A DNA stretch of 64,000 bases from Planctomycetes bacterium MalM25 (GTDB lineage: Bacteria > Planctomycetota > Planctomycetia > Pirellulales > Lacipirellulaceae), in the NCBI GenBank assembly GCA_007745835.1, contig CP036424.1, positions 310,001 to 374,000 on the forward strand. The letters are read 5' to 3'. Both the position numbers and the translations under genes were made by a program. A model generated the notes under the pieces. The model made no database searches. It was not told the DNA's origin and saw nothing but the letters and a program-made list of their open reading frames with translations. Below are positions 51,075 to 60,272 of this stretch, piece by piece. The first letter of the stretch is position 1. The number at the start of each line of letters is the position of its first letter.

Positions 51075-53381
51075 ATGAGTCAGAACGAAAACGGCAACGT
51101 CGTCTCGCCCGATAACGGGGCGGCCCTCGTAGCGACCTCCCCCGCCGCCCTGGCGTCCACGGGCCTCCACGGCTCGGGTGTCGGGCTCCCCGCCGGTCCC
51201 GGCGGGCAGGACGTGCTGAAAGGGGGGATGGACCGCAGCGGCCTGTTCCACTCGCTGCGTCGCCGTTGGTTGCTGGCCAGCTCGATGGGCCTGCTGCTGG
51301 CGAGCCTTGTGTCGGTGGGGTTGTATTACCTGTTCCCCGAGACCAACTCGGCGACGGCCCAGTACGAGGTCTCCAGCAGCCCGCTCACGCTGATCGACAA
51401 GGGGTCCGCAACGCAGACCGAGGACTTCGATGTCTACAAGAGCACGCAGATCGCCTACCTCAAGAGCCCGTTCGTCCTCCTCGACGCCCTGGGCGCCAAG
51501 GGGGGAGAGATCAGCCGCTTCAAGATGTTCGACGGCATCCCCGACGCCGAGCGGGTCGAGTGGCTGAGCGAGCAGCTCCAGGTGTCGTTCCCGTCTCGCG
51601 GTGAGTTGCTCGAGATCACGATGGCCGGCCCCTACCCCAAGCAGGACCTCAAGGCGGTTGTCGAAGCGGTCTGTCAGTCGTACTTCGAGCTGGTGATCTT
51701 TGAGGAGGACCGCAGCCGTGCGGCGCCTTTGCAGATCCTTCAGAAGAGCCTGACGGCGATGGCCAGCCAGGTGGAAGAGAAGATGCAGACCTACCAGTCG
51801 CTCGCCAAGGACAGCGGCGCCAGCGTCGCCTATGCGGGCAGCCTCGACCCCGAGACCAAGATGATGCTCTCGGAGGTCCAGAACCTGCAGCGTCGCAAGG
51901 GGGTGGTCCAATCGCAGCTGACGGACGCCAGCATGCAATTCAAGGTCTTCGAGACCCAGATGAACGACCCGGTCTTCATCGAGCAGCAAGCGGAGCAAGC
52001 CTTGCAGGGCGACCCGAACCTGGGCGCCATGCAGCAAGAGATGCTCATGTACCAGATGCAGATCCGCAACCTGCAATCGACCGTGAAGCGGGGCACCTCC
52101 CCGCAGATCCGTTCGATCCAGCGGCAGATGGCCCAGCTCTCGCAAGAGATCGCCCAGGTCAAAGAGCAGATGCGGGCCCAGATCGCCGGCGAGAGCTCGA
52201 ACGACCCGAACCCCGCGCTCAAGATGCAGACCACCAGCTACCAGATCATGCGTCAGTCGATGCAGGCGGAGCTGGCTCAGATCGAGAAGGGTCTTGAAGA
52301 GCTCAAGCAGGCCCTGTTGCTCAAGGCGGAGAACAACACCGACCTGATGCTCAAGCTGGCCGAGATCGAGCAGCTGCGGAACGTGCAGCAGAGCATCGCG
52401 ATCAAGATCCAAAACCTGCGAGTCGAGAACCAGGCGCCCAACCGCGTCCGCCCGATCGGCGGCAAGTCGAAAGGTGGCGCCCAGGCGGAGACCTTCGAGA
52501 ACCGCAACCGCGTGACGCGTCTGGCCATCTCCGGCTTGGGCGGCCTCGCGACGCTGGGCCTCACCTGCCTGGGGATCGGTTTCATGGAGTTCAGCGGCCG
52601 CCGCCTGAACGGGCCGGATCAGCTCGACGAGGGGCTCGGCATCCGGGTCATCGGCACGCTGCCCAGCCTGTCCGGCAAGAAGGCTCTCAACCCGAAGCAC
52701 CCGGTTGTCGCTCAGCTCACCGAGTCGATCGACAGCGTGCGGACCGCCCTCATGCACGAGTCGACCAACAAGAAGCGTGAGGTCGTCCTGGTCACCAGCC
52801 CGGAGACCAAGGAGGGCCGCACCACGGTCGCCAGCCAGCTCGCCGCGAGCCTCGCCAAGGCGGGTCGGCGGACGTTGCTGGTCGATGGCGACCTGCGTGG
52901 ACCGGCGTTGCACACGCTGTTCAACTCGCCGCTCGAAGACGGCCTGAGCGAGGTGCTCCGGGCCGAGGCCGAAGTGACCGACGTCATCCGCCCGACCCAG
53001 GCCGAAGGCCTCTGGCTCATGACCGCCGGCTACTGCGATGGCGACGCCGTGAAGGCCCTCGCCACCGATCAGGCCCAGCCGATCTTCGATAAGCTGCGTG
53101 CCGATTACGACTTCGTCATCATCGACGGTCCCCCGGTGCTCGGTCTCTCGGACTCGCTCCTCTTCGGTCAGCACTGCGATGGCGCCATCCTCTCGGTCCT
53201 CCGCGACCGGTCGGGCGTCCCGAAGATCCACCAGTCGGTCGAGCTGCTCCGCAGCGTCGGTGTCCGGCTGATCGGATCGGTGGTGAACGGTGTCGCCACC
53301 AAGGCCGACCGCCGCGTCACCCACCTTCAGCAGATCGTTCCGAAGAACAAGCAGAAGCAGTTAGAGACCGTCGAGGACTGA
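51075..53381 (+). CDS. Wzc-like polysaccharide co-polymerase with BY-kinase domain
   Basis: This 768-residue protein has an N-terminal tail, a membrane span (residues ~65-85), a periplasmic Wzz/coiled-coil region to about 475, a second span near 485 and a C-terminal P-loop domain. Walker A reads SPETKEGRTTVASQLA, where the expected GK[ST] Lys is Arg582. Walker A' is LLVDGDLRGPALH and Walker B is FVIIDGPPVLGLSD. The C-terminal tail lacks the tyrosine cluster of autokinases. It would control exopolysaccharide length and export with the Wza-like protein. Confidence 0.85.
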   Translation: MSQNENGNVVSPDNGAALVATSPAALASTGLHGSGVGLPAGPGGQDVLKGGMDRSGLFHSLRRRWLLASSMGLLLASLVSVGLYYLFPETNSATAQYEVSSSPLTLIDKGSATQTEDFDVYKSTQIAYLKSPFVLLDALGAKGGEISRFKMFDGIPDAERVEWLSEQLQVSFPSRGELLEITMAGPYPKQDLKAVVEAVCQSYFELVIFEEDRSRAAPLQILQKSLTAMASQVEEKMQTYQSLAKDSGASVAYAGSLDPETKMMLSEVQNLQRRKGVVQSQLTDASMQFKVFETQMNDPVFIEQQAEQALQGDPNLGAMQQEMLMYQMQIRNLQSTVKRGTSPQIRSIQRQMAQLSQEIAQVKEQMRAQIAGESSNDPNPALKMQTTSYQIMRQSMQAELAQIEKGLEELKQALLLKAENNTDLMLKLAEIEQLRNVQQSIAIKIQNLRVENQAPNRVRPIGGKSKGGAQAETFENRNRVTRLAISGLGGLATLGLTCLGIGFMEFSGRRLNGPDQLDEGLGIRVIGTLPSLSGKKALNPKHPVVAQLTESIDSVRTALMHESTNKKREVVLVTSPETKEGRTTVASQLAASLAKAGRRTLLVDGDLRGPALHTLFNSPLEDGLSEVLRAEAEVTDVIRPTQAEGLWLMTAGYCDGDAVKALATDQAQPIFDKLRADYDFVIIDGPPVLGLSDSLLFGQHCDGAILSVLRDRSGVPKIHQSVELLRSVGVRLIGSVVNGVATKADRRVTHLQQIVPKNKQKQLETVED

Positions 53382-53415
53382 CCGCTCTCAGCAAAGCGGA
53401 AACGGTGATACGATT

Positions 53416-53451
53416 GGCGACGCGTCCCCGCGGGGACGCGTCGCCTTTTTT
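53416..53451 (+). terminator. Intrinsic terminator after the Wzc-like gene
   Basis: The 30 bases 53416-53445 form a perfect palindrome (GGCGACGCGTCCCCG and its complement) immediately followed by TTTTTT. It ends transcription of the exopolysaccharide gene just before the PLC-like gene. Confidence 0.9.
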
Positions 53452-53480
53452 GTGATAGCCAGCCTGAGAGGAACGCCAGA

Positions 53481-54584
53481 ATGCGGTCACTACAGCTCAT
53501 CCTGGCTCTGGGATTGCTCGCGCCCGCCTGGCCACTCTGCGCCGATGACCTTTCCGGGTTCACCGGGCTACGCATGAATCAGATCCAGGTCATCGGGACG
53601 CACAACAGCTACAAGCAACCTATCGAGCCGGAACTCTTCCGCATGGCACGTCCCGTGTCGCCCGATATGGACCACCTCGACTACGCGCACCTCCCGCTCA
53701 GCGAGCAGCTCAACCTCGGCTTGAGGAGCCTGGAGATCGACATCTACAACGATCCCAAAGGGGGGCGGTACGCGGCGCCGATCGGCTTGGAACTGCTCCG
53801 CCAGCTAGGTTTGCAACCCGCCGAGTACGATCCGTCGGGCGAGATGAACAGGCCGGGTTTCAAGGTGCTGCACGTGGCCGACCTCGATTTCCGCAGCCAT
53901 TGCCTGACGTTCAAAGCCGCGCTCGCCGAGTTGAAAGCCTGGTCGGAGAGGAACGCGGAGCACCTGCCGATCGTCATCACGATGAACCTGAAAGACAGCC
54001 GGGCCAAGTTCCCCAACGCGGTGGAGCCGGCGCCGTTCGACGCCGCGTCGTTCGACGCGCTCGACGAAGCCATCCGCCAGGGCCTGGGCGACGACCGCCT
54101 CATCACACCCGACCTCGTGCGGGGCGCCTCGCCGACGCTCGAGTCCGCCGTCCTCAACCAAGGCTGGCCGCGGCTCGACGACGTGCGCGGGCGCTTCCTC
54201 TGGGTGATGGATGAGCGCGGCGAGAAAGCGGCCGCCTACCGTGAAGGCCATCCGTCGCTCGCGGAACGTGTCCTCTTCACCATCGAAGAACCAGGCTCAT
54301 CTGAGTCAGCCGTGCTGATCATGAACGACCCGATCGCGCAGGGCGAGGCGATCCGCCGTCTCGTCCGGCAGGGTTACTTGGTACGCACACGTGCCGACTC
54401 CAGCACCAAGGAGGCCCGCTCGGGCGACACCGCGAGGCGTCGAGCAGCGATTGAGAGCGGGGCTCAGATCGTCAGCACGGACTACCCCCAGCCTGACCCG
54501 CGGTGGGAGACCGGCTATTGTGTGAGGTATCCAGACGGAACTTACATCCGACCGAACCCGGTCACCTCCGAGGCCACGCGATGA
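53481..54584 (+). CDS. Secreted Ca2+-dependent PLC-like phosphodiesterase
   Basis: This 367-residue protein has a signal peptide (MRSLQLILALGLLAPAWPLCA). It matches the Ca2+-dependent phosphoinositide phospholipase C family (PF16670 type): MNQIQVIGTHNSYKQ (His catalytic, near residue 41), LRSLEIDIYND near 78, VLHVADLDFRSHC near 124 and IVITMNLKD near 156. Phosphatidylinositol is rare in bacteria, so the real substrate may be another phosphodiester lipid or headgroup. Its stop overlaps the ATG of the DUF2237 gene (ATGA at 54581-54584). Confidence 0.82.
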   Translation: MRSLQLILALGLLAPAWPLCADDLSGFTGLRMNQIQVIGTHNSYKQPIEPELFRMARPVSPDMDHLDYAHLPLSEQLNLGLRSLEIDIYNDPKGGRYAAPIGLELLRQLGLQPAEYDPSGEMNRPGFKVLHVADLDFRSHCLTFKAALAELKAWSERNAEHLPIVITMNLKDSRAKFPNAVEPAPFDAASFDALDEAIRQGLGDDRLITPDLVRGASPTLESAVLNQGWPRLDDVRGRFLWVMDERGEKAAAYREGHPSLAERVLFTIEEPGSSESAVLIMNDPIAQGEAIRRLVRQGYLVRTRADSSTKEARSGDTARRRAAIESGAQIVSTDYPQPDPRWETGYCVRYPDGTYIRPNPVTSEATR

Positions 54585-54970
54585 GCACGCCCGCTTCCCG
54601 CCGCGACTTGCAGCCGAAGAACGTGTTCGGCGAGCCGCTCATCGGTTGCTGCAGCGACCCGATGACCGGCTTCTACCGCGACGGCTACTGCCGCACCGGC
54701 GCCGGCGACAGCGGGGTGCACACCGTCTGCGCGGAGATGACGGCCGGGTTCCTCGAGTTCAGCAAGAGCCGCGGCAACGACCTCTCGACGCCCGTCCCCG
54801 AGTACCACTTCCCGGGCCTCCAGCCGGGCGACCGCTGGTGCCTCTGCGCGGCGCGCTGGAAAGAGGCCTACGACGCCGGCATGGCCCCGAAGGTCGTCCT
54901 CGCCGCCTGCCACATCAGCACCCTCGAGTTCGCCACACTCGAGGAGCTGCGCGAGTTCGCGGTGGAGTGA
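54581..54970 (+). CDS. DUF2237 family protein
   Basis: This 129-residue soluble protein has the DUF2237 pattern: KNVFGEPLIGCCSDPMTGFYRDGYC near residue 11, then GVHTVCAEMTAGFLEFSKSRGNDLSTP and PGDRWCLCAARWKEAY. The conserved Cys residues may bind metal. The start overlaps the stop of the upstream PLC-like gene, which suggests coupled translation. Function unknown; often called a small metabolic housekeeping protein. Confidence 0.88.
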   Translation: MSTPASRRDLQPKNVFGEPLIGCCSDPMTGFYRDGYCRTGAGDSGVHTVCAEMTAGFLEFSKSRGNDLSTPVPEYHFPGLQPGDRWCLCAARWKEAYDAGMAPKVVLAACHISTLEFATLEELREFAVE

Positions 54971-54997
54971 TAGCGGCTGCTCAGGAGATGCGCCGGC

Positions 54998-57118
54998 TCA
55001 GTGAACGCGCTGACCCGGCTTCGCCCCCTCGTCCGGCGAGAGCAGAAAGACCTCGGCCTTGCCCGGCCCCGCGGCGGCGACCATGCCGGTGCTCACGCCG
55101 AACTTCATCTTCCGCGGCGCCAGGTTCGCCACGTACATGACGAGCCGGCCGACCAGCTTCTCGGGCTCGTAAGCCTTCTTGATGCCGGCGAAGACGTTGC
55201 GCGTCTCGCCGCCGCCGAGCGACAGCGTCAGCTGCAACAGCTTGTCGGCGCCCTCGACGTGTGAAGCCTCGACCACGCGGGCGATCCGCAGGTCGACCTT
55301 CATGAAGTCGTCGAAGTCGCAGTCCTCCGCGAGCGGCTCCGCTTCGAGGGTCTCCGGCCCGTCGTCGTACTTCGCGAGCGCGGCGGCGAGCGCCTCGTTC
55401 ACTGGCGAGCCGTCAGCGTCAGCGCCCGGAGCGGCTTCCGCGGCTTCTTGCTTCGATTCTTCCATCATCTTCTGGACCTTGTCGGTTTCGACGCGTTGCA
55501 TGAGGTGTTTGAATTTGTTGACCGGCGTGCCGACGAGCGGCGTCTGCGCCTGATCCCAAGAGGTGATCGGGTCGTTCAGCAGCTCGCCTGTCTGCTGGGC
55601 CAGCTGCGGCAGCACGGGGGCGAGGTAGATCGCGATCTGGCGGTAGAGATTCAGCGCGATCGTGCAGAGGTCTTGCAGACGCTCCGCTTGCTCTGGGTCT
55701 TTCCGCATCTCCCAAGGCTTGTTCTCTTCGACGAACGGGTTCGCCTTGTCCGCGAGGGCGAGGATGAGCCGCATCGCTTGCGAGTACTCGCAAGCCTCAT
55801 AAGCCGCCGCGATCTCATCGGCAACCTCAGCGCCCGCGGCGAAGAGGCCGCCGTCGTCGGGGTACTCGGCGGAGAGCCCGGTCTTCTGCACGAACTTCGC
55901 GGTGCGGCTGGCGAGGTTGACCACCTTGCCGACCAGGTCGGTGTTCACTTTGTTGACGTAGTCGTCGAGCGTGAGGTCGAAGTCGTCGACCCGTGCTGAG
56001 AGCTTCGACGCGTAGTAGTACCGCAGCGGCTGCGGGTCGAGGTGCTTGAGGAAGGTCCGCGCGTTGACGAGCGTCCCCTTGCTCTTGCTCATCTTCTCGC
56101 CATCGACGGTGAGGAAGCCGTGGATGTGGACCTTGGTCGGCAGCGACAGGCCGGCCGTCTTCAGCATGCCGGGCCAGAAGAGCGTGTGGAAGTAGGTGAT
56201 GTCCTTGCCGATGAAGTGGTGGATCTCGCAGTCGTCCGATCGCCACCAGTCATCCAGTTTCTCGCCATGGTGGTCGCACCACTGCTGGGTGCTGGCGATG
56301 TAGCCGATCGGGGCGTCGAACCAGACGTACCAGTAGTTGCCCGGCGCGTCGGGGATCTCGAAGCCGAAGTACGGCGCGGGCCGGCTGATGTCCCAGTCCC
56401 GCAGCTCGAGCGGCTTCTCGTTCGGTCCCAGAAAGTGCCCCTTGAGGTAGTTGGCGATCTCCGGCTGCAACGCGTCCGCCCCTTCATACTCACCAACCCC
56501 GTCGACCCAGTCGCGTAGGAAGCCGTGCAGTTTCTCCAACTCGATGAACAGGTGCGGAGCCTTGCGCACTTCGGGCGTGGCGCCGCTGAGCGTGCTCTTG
56601 GGGTCGACCAACTCGGCCGGAGTGTAGGCGCTGCCGCAGACGCTGCAGTTATCGCCCGGCTGGTCGGTGGCGCCGCACTTCGGGCACGTGCCGCGGACGA
56701 AGCGGTCGGCGAGGAAGGTGCCCGCCTCCGGATCGAACAGCTGCTCGATCTCTTGCTCTTTGACGAGCCCCGCTTCGCGGATGCTCGCCCACAGCTCGCC
56801 GCACAACTTCTCGTTCTCGGGGCTGTTGGTGCTGCCGTAGTTGTCGAACTCGATCAAGAAATCCGCAAAATCTTCCTCGTGCTGGCGCTGCATGTCCGCG
56901 ATCAGCTCCGCCTCGGTCCGGCCCTCCTGGCGGGCGCGGATCATGATGGCGGTGCCGTGCGTGTCGTCCGCGCAGAAGTAGCGGCAGTCGTTCCCGCGGA
57001 GCTTCTGGAAACGGACCCAGATGTCGGTCTGCAGGTACTCCACCAGGTGCCCGATGTGGATCGGGCCGTTGGCGTACGGCAGGGCCGAGGTGACCAGGAT
57101 TCGGCGGTTTTCGGGCAT
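54998..57118 (-). CDS. metG: Methionyl-tRNA synthetase
   Basis: This 706-residue class I synthetase charges tRNA-Met. HIGH-like is [16 protein letters not shown] (residues 16-31) and the KMSKS loop is [12 protein letters not shown] near 338. The zinc knuckle is [18 protein letters not shown] near residue 140. The anticodon domain follows, and a C-terminal tRNA-binding domain begins [12 protein letters not shown] near 605. A linker between the two (about residues 550-600) is partly encoded by a copy of a dispersed 26-bp repeat at 55407-55432. Confidence 0.96.
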   Translation of the reverse strand: MPENRRILVTSALPYANGPIHIGHLVEYLQTDIWVRFQKLRGNDCRYFCADDTHGTAIMIRARQEGRTEAELIADMQRQHEEDFADFLIEFDNYGSTNSPENEKLCGELWASIREAGLVKEQEIEQLFDPEAGTFLADRFVRGTCPKCGATDQPGDNCSVCGSAYTPAELVDPKSTLSGATPEVRKAPHLFIELEKLHGFLRDWVDGVGEYEGADALQPEIANYLKGHFLGPNEKPLELRDWDISRPAPYFGFEIPDAPGNYWYVWFDAPIGYIASTQQWCDHHGEKLDDWWRSDDCEIHHFIGKDITYFHTLFWPGMLKTAGLSLPTKVHIHGFLTVDGEKMSKSKGTLVNARTFLKHLDPQPLRYYYASKLSARVDDFDLTLDDYVNKVNTDLVGKVVNLASRTAKFVQKTGLSAEYPDDGGLFAAGAEVADEIAAAYEACEYSQAMRLILALADKANPFVEENKPWEMRKDPEQAERLQDLCTIALNLYRQIAIYLAPVLPQLAQQTGELLNDPITSWDQAQTPLVGTPVNKFKHLMQRVETDKVQKMMEESKQEAAEAAPGADADGSPVNEALAAALAKYDDGPETLEAEPLAEDCDFDDFMKVDLRIARVVEASHVEGADKLLQLTLSLGGGETRNVFAGIKKAYEPEKLVGRLVMYVANLAPRKMKFGVSTGMVAAAGPGKAEVFLLSPDEGAKPGQRVH
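55407..55432. repeat. 26-bp dispersed repeat, copy inside metG
   Basis: GAGCCGTCAGCGTCAGCGCC continuing CGGAGC matches 57223-57248 at 25 of 26 positions in the same orientation. It lies inside the metG linker coding region, so it is translated. Confidence 0.75.
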
Positions 57119-57493
57119 CTTCGAGGGGGCTAGCAGCAGGAACCGGCGGGCGCGCGAGCGAGCATTCTATCGGCGAGAGGCCCCGCCCACGACCCGACTG
57201 GCACGCGCCGTGCATCTAAGGTGAGCCGTAAGCGTCAGCGCCCGGAGCCGGACGCAGAGTCTCTTCTCGAACTCCCGCAAACCAAGCAACAAGGCGGCTC
57301 CGAAGTGCCGCTTGAACTGGCTAGAGCTGCTAGCACTCAGGCCGAACTGGCGTTGTAACACTTACGAGACTGGAACACATTTTTCGTACCGTCGGACGGC
57401 CAAGCTTCGCGTCGCAGGAGGCGACACGCAGCGTGGCCAAACGCTCGGCGGGTTCATTCATCGACAGACCACGTCGTCCAAGGAGGGATGCGG
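57119..57493. other. Divergent intergenic region before metG
   Basis: This 375-bp gap contains the second 26-bp repeat copy (57223-57248). No clear promoter for either metG (minus) or the thioredoxin-protease gene was found. Confidence 0.4.
57223..57248. repeat. 26-bp dispersed repeat, intergenic copy
   Basis: GAGCCGTAAGCGTCAGCGCC continuing CGGAGC is nearly identical to the copy inside metG (55407-55432). I recall similar GTGAGCCGTAAGCGTCAGC elements as dispersed planctomycete repeats; a genome search is needed. Confidence 0.7.
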
Positions 57494-58918
57494 ATGGTCC
57501 TCTCAAGGTTCGTTCTGCTCATCGCCGCGCTCGCCGCGGCGCCGACGCTCGCCCAACAGGCCGAGCTGCTCGACTTCTACACGCCCACCTGCGGGCCGTG
57601 CCAAGCGATGCGGCCGACGGTCGATCGCCTCGAGGCGGAGGGCGTCCGCGTCCGGCGGATCGACGGCTCGCGCCAGCCGCAGCTCGTCGCCCGGATGCGA
57701 GTGGAGGCTTATCCGACGTTCATCGCGGTCGTCGATGGGCGTGAAGTGAAGCGGATTGTCGGCGCCACAAGTTACGACCAGCTCAAGGGCCTGATCACCG
57801 CGGCGAAGCCCGCCGCGCCCTCGTCCGCCGCCCCCGCCTCGCGGACGTTCGCTCCCACCGTGGGGCGCGGTTCAACCTTAGCCGCCGTGGGTGGCGATTT
57901 CGGTGCGGGCCAGCCGGCTCCCGTGCAGGCGGCGCCCGCCGGTCCGGCCGGGCAAGCCCTGCTCTCTCAGTCGGTGCGTCTGACGATCACCGAGGGCAAC
58001 GCGACTTCGTACGGCACCGGGACGATCGTCGACTCGCGTGCGGGCGAGGCGTTGGTCGTCACCTGCGCCCACCTGTTCCGCGACGCGAGCAACCAGCCGA
58101 TCGACACGACCGGCCGCCTGAAGGTGGAGCTGTTCGACGCCTCGACCGGCACGGCCCGAGTTTCCCAGGTCGTCGAGGCTCAGCTCGTGAGCCACGACTT
58201 CGAGGCCGACGTCGCCCTGGTCGCCATCCGTCCCCAGGGCGTGGTCCAGACTGCCGCGGTCGGTTCCTCGGTCGGCGATCTGCGCACGGGCGACGCGGTC
58301 ACGAGCGTCGGCTGCGACCTGGGCGCCGACCCGACGGTGCGTGAGCACCGCGTGGTCGATCTCGATCGCTACCAGGGCCCTCCCAATGTCGAAGCCTCGG
58401 GCGCCCCGATCCAGGGCCGCAGTGGCGGCGGGTTGTTCGACGCTTCGGGCCGCTTGGTAGGCGTCTGCAACTTCGCCGATAAGAACGCCGACGAGGGGAT
58501 CTACGCCGGTCTCGCCTCGATCCACGCGCAGCTCGACCGGATCGGCATGTCCGACTTGTACCGTGGCGGAGCGGCCCCCGCTTCTCCCGCGGCGGCGCCG
58601 GCCGTCGAGCCGGAGCCCTTCCCGATCGCTTCAGCGGGCCCTGTTGCAGCTCCTGCAGCGGCCCGGGGGCTGGAGCCGATCGCTCGCGAGCCGGTGGTGC
58701 GTGGCCAGAACGCCATCGCCCCGCCCCTCCCGCCGGCCGCCGCGTCGCTGACCTCGACCGAGCGGGCGACGCTCGGCGAGATCGCTTCGCGGGCTTCGAG
58801 CTCGGAGGTCGTCGTGCTGATCCATCCCGAGGGGGGCGGGCGGACCGAGGTGCTCACGCTCGATTCGGCATCGCCCGAGTTTGTGGCCGCCCTGCGAAAG
58901 TTGAACGCCAGTCGCTAA
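57494..58918 (+). CDS. Secreted thioredoxin-domain/trypsin-like protease fusion
   Basis: The ATG at 57494 is preferred because AGGAGGG lies 7 bp upstream; the ATG at 57488 is too close. A signal peptide (MVLSRFVLLIAALAAAPTLA) leads into a thioredoxin domain with TPTCGPCQAMRP (Cys33, Cys36). After a Pro/Ala linker comes a trypsin-like domain with His193 in VTCAHLFRD, Asp239 in EADVALVAI and Ser310 in QGRSGGGLF. All three catalytic residues are present. The C-terminal ~100 residues are disordered and end in a short folded block. Substrate unknown. Confidence 0.85.
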   Translation: MVLSRFVLLIAALAAAPTLAQQAELLDFYTPTCGPCQAMRPTVDRLEAEGVRVRRIDGSRQPQLVARMRVEAYPTFIAVVDGREVKRIVGATSYDQLKGLITAAKPAAPSSAAPASRTFAPTVGRGSTLAAVGGDFGAGQPAPVQAAPAGPAGQALLSQSVRLTITEGNATSYGTGTIVDSRAGEALVVTCAHLFRDASNQPIDTTGRLKVELFDASTGTARVSQVVEAQLVSHDFEADVALVAIRPQGVVQTAAVGSSVGDLRTGDAVTSVGCDLGADPTVREHRVVDLDRYQGPPNVEASGAPIQGRSGGGLFDASGRLVGVCNFADKNADEGIYAGLASIHAQLDRIGMSDLYRGGAAPASPAAAPAVEPEPFPIASAGPVAAPAAARGLEPIAREPVVRGQNAIAPPLPPAAASLTSTERATLGEIASRASSSEVVVLIHPEGGGRTEVLTLDSASPEFVAALRKLNASR

Positions 58919-59054
58919 GGGGTGGCCTCGCAGGCCGCACGATCCGCACGACCTGACCCCGGCTCTCCCGATTGCGACTCGATCCGCGTGGCGGCGCTCG
59001 CCCGTAAACTAGGTTTGCGGCTGAGAAAGTCCCCCCGGGTCGTGGATCGTCGCC

Positions 59055-60239
59055 GTGCTCACCTTCGTTTTCTTTGTCGCCGTGCTGAACCTGTCGGTCG
59101 GCTATGCGCTGGGGCGGGGGCTCACTTTGAGCGATTTGCTCGAGCTGATCCCGAGGCGAACCCCGAAACCGAAGGATGACGACCTCGATGACGACATCGA
59201 GCTGACGGAGCCGGTCTACGAAGAGGAGGCCGTGGAGGAGGATGGCCCAGCGCAACCGACCCCGGACGACATGCTGGCGAGCCTCGCCTCGTTCCGCGAC
59301 AAGCTGAACTCGACGAGCATCGAGCTGAAGCTCAAGAAAGAGGACGGGGAGAAGTTCGAGGAGACCGCCTGCAAGTTGCAGCAGGCGAACCACGACTACC
59401 TGGAAGAGGCCGAGGGAGCGATCGAGCACCTGGGCCAACTCGGCGCCGACGGCGACGCCGTCGCCGAGGCGACCCGCGACGCGGTCGCGCAGGGCTCCGA
59501 GCAGGTCGCCAAGATGAGCGGCGAGATCGACGGCTACCTCGAGGCCGGCCTCGACGACGAGGAGTCGCGGTCGAAGCTCATCTCCAAGGCGGCCGAGATG
59601 CGCGACGTCGCGACCGAGTTGCAAGAGACCACGTCCGTCGCGATCGCCAAAGCCGAAGCCGAGCCGGCCGACGCTCCGTCCAAAGACCCCGCCCCTCCGG
59701 CGGACGAAGCCAAGGCGGAAGCGCCGGTGGCTCCGAAGGAGAAACCGTCTGCCGCGACAACGCTCGAATCGATCGATGAGTTGCTCGAACAGCTCGGAGC
59801 TGCGCTCGAAACGGCCGAGGAAGAAACGGTCGAGCATCTCGCCGCGATCCGCCTCGATCCGCTCGAGGGTCACGAAGACAACGCCGGTTGTCGGAAAACG
59901 GTCGAGGCGACGGTCGAGCGGCTTGCGATGGACTGCTTGGGCGACGGCCACGCCTTCCTGCGAGGCGAGCCCGCGATGATGCTCCTGAAAGGGGACTCGT
60001 ACGACGACGCCCTCAAGCGGATCGAGGGGCTCCGCGAGCTGGTCGCTTCGACCACCTACTCGCACGACGGCGAGCAGGTCAACGCCACGATCACCTGCGC
60101 CCTCGCCGACGCGCGCACGGGCGACGCCCGCGATCAGGTCATTGAGCAACTGAGCGAGGCGCTCAGCGAGTCTGCCACCGGCGGCGTCAATCGAACCTAC
60201 CACCACGACGGGGCCTTCCCCACCGCCGTGGCGGAGTGA
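59055..60239 (+). CDS. Membrane protein with degenerate GGDEF-like domain
   Basis: This 394-residue protein starts at a GTG and has one N-terminal span (MLTFVFFVAVLNLSVGYALG). Residues 60-200 are acidic and helical, then a Pro/Ala/Lys linker. The C-terminal ~130 residues follow a GGDEF-domain pattern: AIRLDPLEGHEDNAGC near 264, then RLAMDCLGDGHAFLRGEPAMMLL with RGEPA (303-307) in place of GGDEF, and later VNATITCALADA near 342. The signature is lost, so diguanylate cyclase activity is unlikely. A regulatory or structural role is possible. Confidence 0.65.
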   Translation: MLTFVFFVAVLNLSVGYALGRGLTLSDLLELIPRRTPKPKDDDLDDDIELTEPVYEEEAVEEDGPAQPTPDDMLASLASFRDKLNSTSIELKLKKEDGEKFEETACKLQQANHDYLEEAEGAIEHLGQLGADGDAVAEATRDAVAQGSEQVAKMSGEIDGYLEAGLDDEESRSKLISKAAEMRDVATELQETTSVAIAKAEAEPADAPSKDPAPPADEAKAEAPVAPKEKPSAATTLESIDELLEQLGAALETAEEETVEHLAAIRLDPLEGHEDNAGCRKTVEATVERLAMDCLGDGHAFLRGEPAMMLLKGDSYDDALKRIEGLRELVASTTYSHDGEQVNATITCALADARTGDARDQVIEQLSEALSESATGGVNRTYHHDGAFPTAVAE

Positions 60240-60272
60240 TCCGTAAGCCCCCGACTCACGGTCCGCGGCGGC

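Noticed and set aside
51033-53324. Very long open frame antisense to the Wzc-like gene
   Set aside because: It is a high-GC shadow of the real gene: Arg/Leu/Ala-rich, no family motif and exact overlap with a recognised protein on the other strand.
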